Positions 17,322 to 24,778 of a DNA stretch of 64,000 nucleotides are shown here, one piece after another. The stretch covers positions 2,911,001 through 2,975,000 of the forward strand of contig NC_008321.1 in the NCBI RefSeq assembly GCF_000014685.1, given 5' to 3'. Made by a program: the position numbers and the translations under genes. The DNA is from Shewanella sp. MR-4 (lineage in GTDB: Bacteria; Pseudomonadota; Gammaproteobacteria; Enterobacterales; Shewanellaceae). The stretch's first letter is position 1. Each line of letters starts with the position of its first letter. The notes beneath the pieces were generated by a model that was given only the letters and a program-made list of their open reading frames with translations, searched no databases and was not told the origin of the DNA.

Positions 17322-18659
17322 CTGTAGGATCCCCTCATAATTCATAGCCCCAACAACCATGAGTCAATGAGAGTTGGGCTAGTTTCTTCGCAGCACAAAG
17401 TAAATCATCTGCTGATATGGGGTAGTCATGTCGTCGCCGCAGCAGTTCTTTGCCCATCCTGATTGTTGATAGCACATTCCTTTTCTTTACCGTGTTGGCT
17501 TGGAAGTGCCGCTGTAGTTGCTGTGTTTCTCCGTATAATCCTACCCACCAAAATGCCAGTTGCACCAATAATGCTATCAATAGCAGTATGTCCATCCTCG
17601 CCGCATAACGTGTGCTGCTATGACGTAAACCAAAGCCATAAGCGGGGCTTTTTAAATCTCTAAAGGTTTCTTTTATTTGCATCCGTTTTTGGTAAATATT
17701 AACCAGTTTTTGAGGCGACATGGCTTCTATGGTCAAGTTGGTCACCAGTGCCCAAGGCTCTTTGGCTGTCAGTTCATACGTCCATTGCGCCGTATGGTGA
17801 CAGTCAGTTGTCGTACTTCGCTGACCTTTTCTGCCTTTACTTGGGGCTCTGAACAACACCATCTCGCATAACAAGGGTTTCTTTACCGATAACGCCACCC
17901 GTCCAACATGTTTTGCACGACAACTGGCTTTGGGATAAAGCGCTTTTAGTGAAAATTGGCGACCAGAAGGATGCGGCCGATAGACACTTAATCCTCTGAC
18001 ACGACCCAGCCAATACCAACCGAGCTGCTCGACTTTGCGAAACCATGGATTACGGAAGCCCGCGTCAGTGACTATCAGCGGGGTAATGTTATCAGGTAAC
18101 ACTTGTCTGAGTTCATTCAGAAACTGATTATGCGCAGTTTGAGTGCCTTGCAGGATTAACGGAAATGTTCGCTCGTAGAGCGTGATAGAGCGGCCTTTGA
18201 TAGCAATAGAGGCGCGTAGTGCAATCAGCTCACGACCTTCACGCATATCTGACCAATCCACTAGTATGGTCGGCATAGTATGAGTAGTCAGCAGCCACTT
18301 TGCATGCCACTGATAAATCGCCAGTCTTTCATGGTGAAGGTGCAGGTTGCCCAATAATCTATCCATGCGTTTTATTGAGTGTTTTGTATGAGTGCTGGAG
18401 CCATCAATGTGCCGCCCTAAATGGGTTAGGGTGAGACAATCCGCATTGATGAGGGCTTTGCAGGCGACCATGAGTGTATTCAGTCGCTTTTGATGGATTT
18501 CTGGACAATGTTGATAGAGAGATTGATGTAAGGTAGTTAACACTTGCACCTTGATGCCCTGTGATTGATGTTTGTTCGCACTTCCATCTGATCACACTTC
18601 AAGGTGCAAGTTCACTCTAATTTAATGATTTATCTGAAAATCATCAGGGGATTCTTCAG
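17322..18659 (-). mobile_element. IS10-like insertion sequence, IS4 family (1338 bp)
   Basis: Terminal inverted repeats begin CTGTAGGATCCCCTCAT (left) and CTGAAGAATCCCCTGAT (right, reverse strand), 14 of 17 identical, closely resembling IS10 ends. The element is flanked by perfect 9-bp duplications TGCTCAGCG, matching the preferred IS10 target. Length is near the 1329 bp of IS10. A GATC lies in the end next to the transposase 3' terminus, and another lies upstream of the transposase start, as in the Dam-regulated IS10 arrangement. All parts look intact, so the element may be active and the insertion recent. Confidence 0.95.
17335..18549 (-). CDS. IS10-like transposase, IS4 family
   Basis: A 404-residue DDE transposase (IS10 transposase is 402 aa). 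The catalytic region shows VDWSDMREG (first Asp), LIVTDAGFRNPWF (second Asp) and the IS4-family YREK-type segment NIYQKRMQIKETFRDLKSPAYG with its Glu. The whole sequence reads like IS10 (KRMDRLLGNLHLHHERLA, FQANTVKKRNVLST). The start codon is GTG at 18549; another in-frame GTG at 18543 has AGGTG close upstream and is an alternative. The stop lies inside the left terminal repeat region, as in IS10. No frameshift or stop interrupts the frame. Confidence 0.95.
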   Translation of the reverse strand: MQVLTTLHQSLYQHCPEIHQKRLNTLMVACKALINADCLTLTHLGRHIDGSSTHTKHSIKRMDRLLGNLHLHHERLAIYQWHAKWLLTTHTMPTILVDWSDMREGRELIALRASIAIKGRSITLYERTFPLILQGTQTAHNQFLNELRQVLPDNITPLIVTDAGFRNPWFRKVEQLGWYWLGRVRGLSVYRPHPSGRQFSLKALYPKASCRAKHVGRVALSVKKPLLCEMVLFRAPSKGRKGQRSTTTDCHHTAQWTYELTAKEPWALVTNLTIEAMSPQKLVNIYQKRMQIKETFRDLKSPAYGFGLRHSSTRYAARMDILLLIALLVQLAFWWVGLYGETQQLQRHFQANTVKKRNVLSTIRMGKELLRRRHDYPISADDLLCAAKKLAQLSLTHGCWGYEL

Positions 18660-18668
18660 TGCTCAGCG
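18660..18668 (+). repeat. Target-site duplication, right copy
   Basis: TGCTCAGCG immediately follows the right end of the IS10-like element and is identical to the left copy at 17313-17321. Confidence 0.95.
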
Positions 18669-18769
18669 TTCAGGGGCCCCCATAACTTTTCTGCTTGAAT
18701 TAAACGCTATCGGTAAAATCTGAAGGGCGCCTTCTGCAGTCTGCTTAGCACTCTGAAATTAGACTATTA

Positions 18770-19640
18770 CAGTAAGGGCTTAAACGAGTTACTGAAGAAC
18801 GTGCCCCGTTAAAAAGCCGCAGCGTATTTCGCAAACATCCCTTAATTAGATACGCCTTTATTCAAGAGCATCAGCACCGCTACTCTGTACGACAGCTGTG
18901 TCAGCGGTTTGATGTTCATCAAGTGAGTCTAATGCAGGAAAAGCTGTACCAAATCGAAGCGACAACCTGATTGATGAGCAACTCACATGTCAACTCCAAA
19001 AGTCTTAGCTTTAGTCTGGCGGGTCTTCTATGGATGCCGTCAAGATTATTGAGATCAGTGTCATCTTAGCGAGCAATACGATATTAATCGTCTACATACC
19101 CTGCTGCCAAACAGTACGAAGAGCACAAGTTGACTATCGCAAGCCTAGGCTCGTAATGGATAACAGAAGGCGGTAACGCCAAATCCTTTAGAACGATAAC
19201 TCAATCAGATAACACTCAAAAAACTTGAGTGAGAGATATTACATACACCAAAAACATGAAGGCTGATTGCCTTTAGGTGTGCTAATGGACTTGATTTCAC
19301 GTCGTATCATTTGGGCAAGAACTCGCGTTAGATGCCTTATTATTACGGTATGGCACCATAAACCTGATGTGGTTCATTCAACTAAGCGAAACCAATACAC
19401 GAGTCACTATTAGAGCTAGTTTCAGAGTGCCCATGCTTTAGAAGGTAGCATTACCGTCTGGGAATATCCATGATAACGCTGAAGTGGAAAGCTTTTTCAA
19501 CCACTGAAACTTGAGAGGAACAAGCGGAACGCTCCAATAATGGACTATAGCCATTAGAGCATGAATGCCTATATTTTAACGAGTAAAAAAGTCGCTTAGT
19601 GAGTAAGTGGAAACTCACGTAACACTTATACAAGTAGCTT
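18770..19640 (+). pseudogene. Decayed IS3-family transposase (orfA end plus orfB)
   Basis: Translation across several frames recovers pieces of an IS3-family transposase in the correct order. First comes an orfA C-terminus (LKRVTEERAPLK, then KAAAYFAN after a frameshift). Next are orfB pieces: an N-terminal RYAFIQEHQHRYSVRQLCQRFDVHQ; a DDE-region piece GVLMDLISRRIIW (about 19278); VVHSTKRNQYTSHY (normally HSDRGSQYTS, second Asp region lost, about 19370); and GNIHDNAEVESFFNH (about 19455). Many stops and shifts separate them and the second catalytic Asp is gone, so it is non-functional. The 5' part of orfA is not recognisable; whether it was lost earlier or through the neighbouring insertion is unclear. 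Confidence 0.82.
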
Positions 19641-19697
19641 TGTAGGACTAATAATAAAACTTACTATTCAGGTATTAATAGTATCAAAGTAAAGAAT

Positions 19698-19717
19698 CCA
19701 CCTTCTGAAGAAGGTGG
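19698..19717 (-). repeat. IS200-like element end hairpin (tnpA 3' side)
   Basis: The near-perfect palindrome CCACCTTC-TGAA-GAAGGTGG differs only at the inner base pair from the hairpin at the other end of the element (20267-20286). Such subterminal hairpins are recognised by Y1 transposases. Confidence 0.75.
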
Positions 19718-19746
19718 CTTTGTTTTAACCCCCTAAAAGGGGGCCT

Positions 19747-20181
19747 TTATTCAAGAGCAAGTTGACCCTGCTCTTGCCGCTCTACTTTCTCTTGATGCCT
19801 AACGTATCTACGGATTATTTCCTCGTTAATTCCAATCGAATCGACGAAGTATCCTCTCTGCCAAAAATGATTTCCCCAAAGTTTATTCTTACGTAGGTAA
19901 GGAAATTTACTGAATATTTTCAAAGCTACCTTACCTTTTAACGCCCCCATTAAATTCGATATAGATATCTTCGGAGGTACCTTCACCACTAAATGGACAT
20001 CGTCAACTTGAACATTTAGCTCCATGACTATGCATCCCATTTGATGGCAATAAACCTGAATGCATCGATAAACCTCTTTTCCGACATTACCTTTCAATAT
20101 CCGAAAGCGGTACTTTGGTGTCCAGACTATATGATATTGACATCGCCAGAACACATGCGATGCTTGCTCGTATCTACTCAT
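19747..20181 (-). CDS. tnpA: IS200-like transposase TnpA (Y1 HUH family), HUH motif altered
   Basis: A 144-residue Y1 transposase. Typical family sequence is present (QASHVFWRCQYHIVWTPKYR, KLWGNHFWQRGYFVDS, IIRRYVRHQEKVER with the likely nucleophilic Tyr). The HUH motif, normally DHVHL in this subgroup, reads DDVHLVV here: codon GAT replaces the expected CAT, so the first metal-binding histidine is aspartate. Length and frame are intact, so this is a point change rather than decay. The protein may be catalytically impaired; that is an inference from the family's dependence on both histidines. Confidence 0.88.
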   Translation of the reverse strand: MSRYEQASHVFWRCQYHIVWTPKYRFRILKGNVGKEVYRCIQVYCHQMGCIVMELNVQVDDVHLVVKVPPKISISNLMGALKGKVALKIFSKFPYLRKNKLWGNHFWQRGYFVDSIGINEEIIRRYVRHQEKVERQEQGQLALE

Positions 20182-20266
20182 GTTATTTGCCTCTTTTGAC
20201 TTCGCTAAAAATCAAAGATGCATTTAACATGGGTAGGTATACAGGCAAAGCCTCAAATGATGATAA

Positions 20267-20286
20267 CCACCTACTGAAGTAGGTGG
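20267..20286 (-). repeat. IS200-like element end hairpin (tnpA 5' side)
   Basis: The perfect palindrome CCACCTAC-TGAA-GTAGGTGG is extended by AA/TT on both sides. It pairs with the similar hairpin at 19698-19717 on the other side of tnpA. Confidence 0.75.
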
Positions 20287-20301
20287 TTTTGGGCTAAAAA
20301 T

Positions 20302-20333
20302 AAAAATACCAGCTCTAAAGAGCTGGTATTTTT
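20302..20333 (-). terminator. Rho-independent terminator of the TonB-dependent receptor gene
   Basis: A long stem AAAAATACCAGCTCT / AGAGCTGGTATTTTT has T and A runs at both ends. It starts 16 bp after the receptor stop codon and was left intact by the IS200-like insertion next to it. Confidence 0.9.
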
Positions 20334-20348
20334 CAATTAAATCTTAGT

Positions 20349-23072
20349 TTAGAACTTAACGTTCACTTTAGCATACCAATACTGGCCTGCAGTGTCGTAA
20401 GAAACAGGGATAGTATTCATGTCTTGGTTATTAGTAATATATGGTGCTTCTTGGTCAAATAAATTACGAACACCCACCGTCAAAGCTGTATTTTCAAAGA
20501 CATAATAAGTACCTTGAACATCGTGATACCATACAGCATCAGCAATATTATCTAAATTACTAGCACTTGCGTATAAATCTTCACCTTCAGATTGGTAACG
20601 AGTTTGCCAACCCACTGACCAATTATCCATTGTATAAGTTAAATTTAAGTTTGTGCGTAACTTAGAGAAAACTGCAAGAGTTGTTTCCCATTGATCCGCT
20701 GCAACTTTTCCTGCAGCTTCGACTTTATCAGCACCATCAAATGGTGTGTAATCATACTTCTCAAGGTATGTTCCATTTAAGGTTGCTGAAAAACTACCAC
20801 TCATTAAATCAGTTTTATAAGTAAAATCGAAATCATAGCCAGCAGTTTCAAATGTTGATAAGTTAGCATTTGTCAATAATACCCCTGCAACAGTACCAAG
20901 TGCAGAGCGGTATGGTGAGGTTGCATGTGGAGCATCGCCAGTTAAACTTGGCCCCTTAACAAATTGGCACAATGGACTAGAGAAGTTTTCAGAACTCCAA
21001 CAACCATTGATGACGTTATCAGTACCAGCAGTTCCAATGCCGTTTGTAATTTCAATATTGAAATAATCAACGCTCATAGTAATACCAACATCATGGCTAT
21101 ATACAAAGCCAGCAGTAAAACTATCAGATTCTTCTGGTTTTAGATCAGGGTTCCCGCCTACAACTGTACTAGACTGGTCGGATGATAGCGTAAAGTTACC
21201 AGGTAATCCTTCCGCGGCACAGTTTGCCTTAACGATGGCAGATTGCGAACCTGTGGCATACTGTTTACAAGGTTCAGTATATGCTAAGTTTGTTTCACTT
21301 TGAGGAGAAAATAATTCACCAATACCGGGAGCCCTGAAGCCTGACGCTATCGTAGTACGTAGCATTAAACCATCAACAGGAACCCATTCCAATCCAAATT
21401 TAGTATTCGTTGAACTATCGTCCAAGAAGTCAAAATCAGAATAACGAACAGCTGCCGTTGCACGTAATGATTCAGCAAAAGCGACGCCTTCTAAAATAGG
21501 AAGGTCTAACTCTGTATAAAGCTCATTCACAGAATATTTACCGGAGGTTGGCTCACCTGCAACAGAATATATTTGACCAATTGATGCAGCACCATCAGGT
21601 GTATTCGAGTACTCTTCCCAACGTTTTTCAAAACCCGCAGCAAACATAATTTCACCACCAGGTAATTCAATTCCCACGCCACCAGAGATGTTACCTTGTA
21701 ATTGACGTGTTTCACCACGCACGACAGGTGAGTTAGGTACTAACATGTATGCTAACATTGCGTCAGTAAGCGTATTTTCTTCTAATATATTCCATACTCC
21801 AGGACAATCAGAGTCAGCCGCACATAAATCAGGATCTAGCATTGTATCCACACGAGTTGGGTTAACTCGACCGGTATCTAAGCGAGTATCAACATAACGA
21901 GCAAAGTTATATGCTAAATCCCAGTCATAATTACCAAGAGAGCCCTCAAAGCCAAACACCATTCTATAATCAGAAAAGTCTTGAGAAAATCCTCGGCCAC
22001 CAGTTTCAGATAAACGGCGTACTACGTAAATATCTTCACCTGTGACGTTGTAAGGATTAGACGCAGGCATTAATGGTCCCCAGAAAGTTCCTTCAGGAGC
22101 CATTAATTGATCAGATTGACGGTTAGTGAAACCACCTTCAATAAAAGTAGACAGTGTATCTGTTATTTCATATCTTCCCGCACCATTAATACTAAATACT
22201 TCTTGTGGTGTTACCATGTAACTAGCTGGAGAGAAGTTATATGCATCTTTTGTAGGATCAAATAAACGAACTTGTCCTGTTGTTTTATCTTTTACATAGC
22301 CATCTGAGGTTGGAGTTCCATCCGCGTAAAAAAACTGCCCTTGCGGAATAGTGCCAGAACCACCACAATATTTACCGTTAGCATTTTCAGAGATTGGACA
22401 TGAAGAAAAATCACGGTCTCCCTGCCCAATAGCCTTACGATCTGTATATTGCAGAGATAAAACTACGTTACCACGTTCAGACGATGTTCCAGTTGTTAGA
22501 GAAAATAATGTTTTATCACCATCACCTTCACCAGTAATGTCATACTGAACATTAAATTCGGCACCTTCGAAGTTCTTTTTGGTAATAAAGTTAATTACAC
22601 CAGCAATCGCATCAGAACCATATACCGTCGAAGCACCATCACGTAAAACCTCAATACGCTCAACATATGCAGTAGGAATGGAGTTTAAGTCTCCAGATGC
22701 AAATCGACGACCGTTAATTAAAACTAACGTACGACCTGAACCTAACCCACGCAATGATGCAGTCGCATAGCCACGGCTACCATTGTTAACCGAGGAGCCT
22801 TCGGCACCACCGTTGATTGCAGGAATATTCTGCACAAAATCTTCTAAAGTTACTGCCCCAGAAGCAGCAATATCCTCCGAAGAAAACACAGAAATAGGGC
22901 TAGCAGTTTCTAAGTCTGTACGTTTGATGCGAGAACCTGTTACTTCAATTCGTTCAACCTTCGCACCATCTTCATCAGCTGCAAATACTGCTGGTGCATT
23001 TAATGTTGTCACTGCCACACCGCTAATCAACGCTAAACGCACTGATTTCGCAAGTAAATTACTCTTATGCAT
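20349..23072 (-). CDS. TonB-dependent outer-membrane receptor
   Basis: A 907-residue receptor. The signal peptide ends AVFA|ADEDG (about residue 32). A TonB-box-like segment is followed by the N-terminal plug (VERIEVTGSRIKRTDLET, then SLRGLGSGRTLVLINGRR and VERIEVLRDGASTVYGSDAIAGVINFITKK). A 22-strand barrel then ends in the expected C-terminal Phe (AKVNVKF). Paired cysteines in extracellular-loop regions (for example CSSCPIS and CAADSDC areas) may form disulfides. The VTGSRI start belongs to the large family of receptors for oligomeric nutrients and peptides, so a non-siderophore substrate is plausible but unproven. GGGAG precedes the ATG. It neighbours the TonB2-type operon, its likely energy source, and a porin. 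Confidence 0.93.
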   Translation of the reverse strand: MHKSNLLAKSVRLALISGVAVTTLNAPAVFAADEDGAKVERIEVTGSRIKRTDLETASPISVFSSEDIAASGAVTLEDFVQNIPAINGGAEGSSVNNGSRGYATASLRGLGSGRTLVLINGRRFASGDLNSIPTAYVERIEVLRDGASTVYGSDAIAGVINFITKKNFEGAEFNVQYDITGEGDGDKTLFSLTTGTSSERGNVVLSLQYTDRKAIGQGDRDFSSCPISENANGKYCGGSGTIPQGQFFYADGTPTSDGYVKDKTTGQVRLFDPTKDAYNFSPASYMVTPQEVFSINGAGRYEITDTLSTFIEGGFTNRQSDQLMAPEGTFWGPLMPASNPYNVTGEDIYVVRRLSETGGRGFSQDFSDYRMVFGFEGSLGNYDWDLAYNFARYVDTRLDTGRVNPTRVDTMLDPDLCAADSDCPGVWNILEENTLTDAMLAYMLVPNSPVVRGETRQLQGNISGGVGIELPGGEIMFAAGFEKRWEEYSNTPDGAASIGQIYSVAGEPTSGKYSVNELYTELDLPILEGVAFAESLRATAAVRYSDFDFLDDSSTNTKFGLEWVPVDGLMLRTTIASGFRAPGIGELFSPQSETNLAYTEPCKQYATGSQSAIVKANCAAEGLPGNFTLSSDQSSTVVGGNPDLKPEESDSFTAGFVYSHDVGITMSVDYFNIEITNGIGTAGTDNVINGCWSSENFSSPLCQFVKGPSLTGDAPHATSPYRSALGTVAGVLLTNANLSTFETAGYDFDFTYKTDLMSGSFSATLNGTYLEKYDYTPFDGADKVEAAGKVAADQWETTLAVFSKLRTNLNLTYTMDNWSVGWQTRYQSEGEDLYASASNLDNIADAVWYHDVQGTYYVFENTALTVGVRNLFDQEAPYITNNQDMNTIPVSYDTAGQYWYAKVNVKF

Positions 23073-23110
23073 TGTCTATCTCCCTGGACATCATATGTCA
23101 TTATTATAAT

Positions 23111-23129
23111 CCGCTCTGTTTACGAGCGG
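23111..23129 (-). promoter_or_regulatory. Inverted repeat upstream of the TonB-dependent receptor
   Basis: A 6-bp stem CCGCTC / GAGCGG with a 7-nt loop lies about 40 bp upstream of the receptor ATG, so it would be in the mRNA leader or be an operator. No T-run follows it. Confidence 0.35.
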
Positions 23130-23271
23130 TTTCGAACAGGGGCATCCCAAGAAATTATGGTCCACTCCACAAAAACAATAAAATCACATAGGCGAAAGCT
23201 TTGCAACAAAAAACAAACAACTGGAACAAACTTAATACACATTTCTCAGGAATCAGTTCTTAGTTTTGTAA

Positions 23272-23306
23272 CAAAAACGCCAGTCATTGCTGACTGGCGT
23301 TTTTTA
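23272..23306 (-). terminator. Rho-independent terminator of the porin gene
   Basis: The stem AAAACGCCAGTCA / TGACTGGCGTTTT with loop TTGC is followed by T-rich sequence on both strands. It lies 45 bp after the porin stop. Confidence 0.9.
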
Positions 23307-23349
23307 GTACTGAGTTATCTAACATCTACTCAATAGTTAAATCTGAGGC

Positions 23350-24558
23350 TTATAGCGTATAGCGAATACCAATCGCGATGCCGTCGTCCTCTGATAATGA
23401 CATTCTGGCTTCTTGTGCTTGATCGGCGCTGGTAAAGTCGCTGTAGTCTTTACGTGCTTCGACATAAAGAACTGTGTTTGGATCCCAAACAAAGTGTAAA
23501 CCTACAACCACAAACTGACGCTTGAACACATCGTTAGGATCGGCGTTAAAGTTTGGTTGAATAACATAGTCTTTACCAGCATCCAGAATGTTATAAGAAA
23601 CAAATGGACGTAAACCGTTATCAAACTTGTAAGAAACTAAAGTTTCAACACCGTAGGCATCTTTAATCAAACGGCCGATGTTGTCGGTATCATGGTTCTC
23701 TTCTTTGTGAACGTTCGCGGCAGCATATAAGCCATTCTTGTCGAAATCGCCCCAGGTCGCACCCACACCGTAGATTAAATCAACAGCGGTTTTTTGCTCA
23801 CCATTACCATAGGCAATATCAAATTCACCACGGTTGACACCCGCCATCAAGCTGAGTTTTTCGGTCGCTTTATAAGTCACCGAACCGCCATAGGTGTAAT
23901 CATAGGTAACTTGTTGTGCTTCTTTCTTACCAGCGTTCCATTCAACTTCACAGGCTTCCTCTGTGATATTCTCAATATCACAAGTGTAGAAGCTGCTGTT
24001 TTTCAATTGCGCCTGAACCGCAAAGCTAACATCACCTATGCTGTTACGGTATTGAACGACTTTATCACCACGACCAACGCCGTTTACCGCACCGTCATCT
24101 TTGTTAAAAGTGTAAACACCAGCTGAGTTACCATCCCACACAAAACCGTAGTTAGTGTTATAAACCACGTCATACCAAGCACCCCATTGTTTACCAATGG
24201 TGATAGTACCGTATTCATCGTGGCTTATACCTGCATAACCTAAACGATTGTAGAAAAACTCATCTTGCACAGATTCAAAGCGGTTGTTATAGACAATGTC
24301 GCTGTTGCCAACAGGGTTCACACCCCATTCCAATTTGGCAAATGCATTCCAACCATGGGTTAACTCACGGCTGAAACCAAAATTAATTCGAGAAGCACCA
24401 TTAACAACTTCAGTTTCACCTTGGGTATTGATTACGCGCACATCAATAAATCCACCAATTTCTACTGCATTTTTATCATCTTTGTAGATTTCGATTGCAG
24501 ATACTGATGGAGCGAGAAAGAGTGCTGCTAGCGCAGTTGCTACTAACGTTTTGTTCAT
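23350..24558 (-). CDS. General porin, Gram-negative type
   Basis: A 402-residue outer-membrane protein. The signal peptide ends SVSA|IEIYKDD (about residue 21). The mature protein has the 16-strand porin layout with many alternating aromatic strands, the EIGGFIDVRV and WNAFAKLEWGVNP strands and the RLGYAGISHDEYGTITIGKQWGAWYDVVY constriction-loop region near the middle. It closes with GIAIGIRYTL, where the last residue is Leu rather than the usual Phe or Tyr (the aromatic is two residues earlier). It likely allows passive diffusion of small hydrophilic solutes. It is upstream of the TonB-dependent receptor in the same orientation, but a strong terminator separates them. AGGTT precedes the ATG. 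Confidence 0.9.
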   Translation of the reverse strand: MNKTLVATALAALFLAPSVSAIEIYKDDKNAVEIGGFIDVRVINTQGETEVVNGASRINFGFSRELTHGWNAFAKLEWGVNPVGNSDIVYNNRFESVQDEFFYNRLGYAGISHDEYGTITIGKQWGAWYDVVYNTNYGFVWDGNSAGVYTFNKDDGAVNGVGRGDKVVQYRNSIGDVSFAVQAQLKNSSFYTCDIENITEEACEVEWNAGKKEAQQVTYDYTYGGSVTYKATEKLSLMAGVNRGEFDIAYGNGEQKTAVDLIYGVGATWGDFDKNGLYAAANVHKEENHDTDNIGRLIKDAYGVETLVSYKFDNGLRPFVSYNILDAGKDYVIQPNFNADPNDVFKRQFVVVGLHFVWDPNTVLYVEARKDYSDFTSADQAQEARMSLSEDDGIAIGIRYTL

Positions 24559-24778
24559 TTGGTGCTTAACCTTTTCGTTTATGTTTTATCAACGTCATTC
24601 CGTTGTTATATTTCCTTACAATTTCCCAGTGAGAGTAGCAAATTTTCATTACACTCTCCAAGTGAAACCTAAAAATTATGTAGAGAAACATCACAAAAAC
24701 TACGCGCTTAACCTCTACAAAACAGGTTAAAACACTACAAACCTCCTAAAACAAAACACAAAACACACAAGCAAAACA

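Larger units (their letters stand above)
19698..20288 (-). mobile_element. IS200/IS605-family element carrying tnpA only
   Basis: A single HUH transposase gene is bracketed by two near-identical hairpins (19698-19717 and 20267-20286), with no terminal inverted repeats and no target duplication, as expected for IS200-type elements. A second small hairpin (CCCCC-TAAAA-GGGGG, 19729-19743) directly follows tnpA and may act as terminator. Exact ends cannot be fixed without relatives. It lies immediately downstream of the terminator of the TonB-dependent receptor gene. Confidence 0.8.

Noticed and set aside
23073..23110. Possible Fur box upstream of the TonB-dependent receptor (GATTATAATAATGAC-like on the minus strand)
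   Set aside because: It matches only about two thirds of the consensus, is AT-rich by composition and lies very near the ribosome site. Not enough to claim iron control.
24679..24719. Inverted repeat TGTAGAG ... CTCTACA upstream of the porin
   Set aside because: The arms are only 7 bp and separated by 27 bp in AT-rich DNA; chance is likely.
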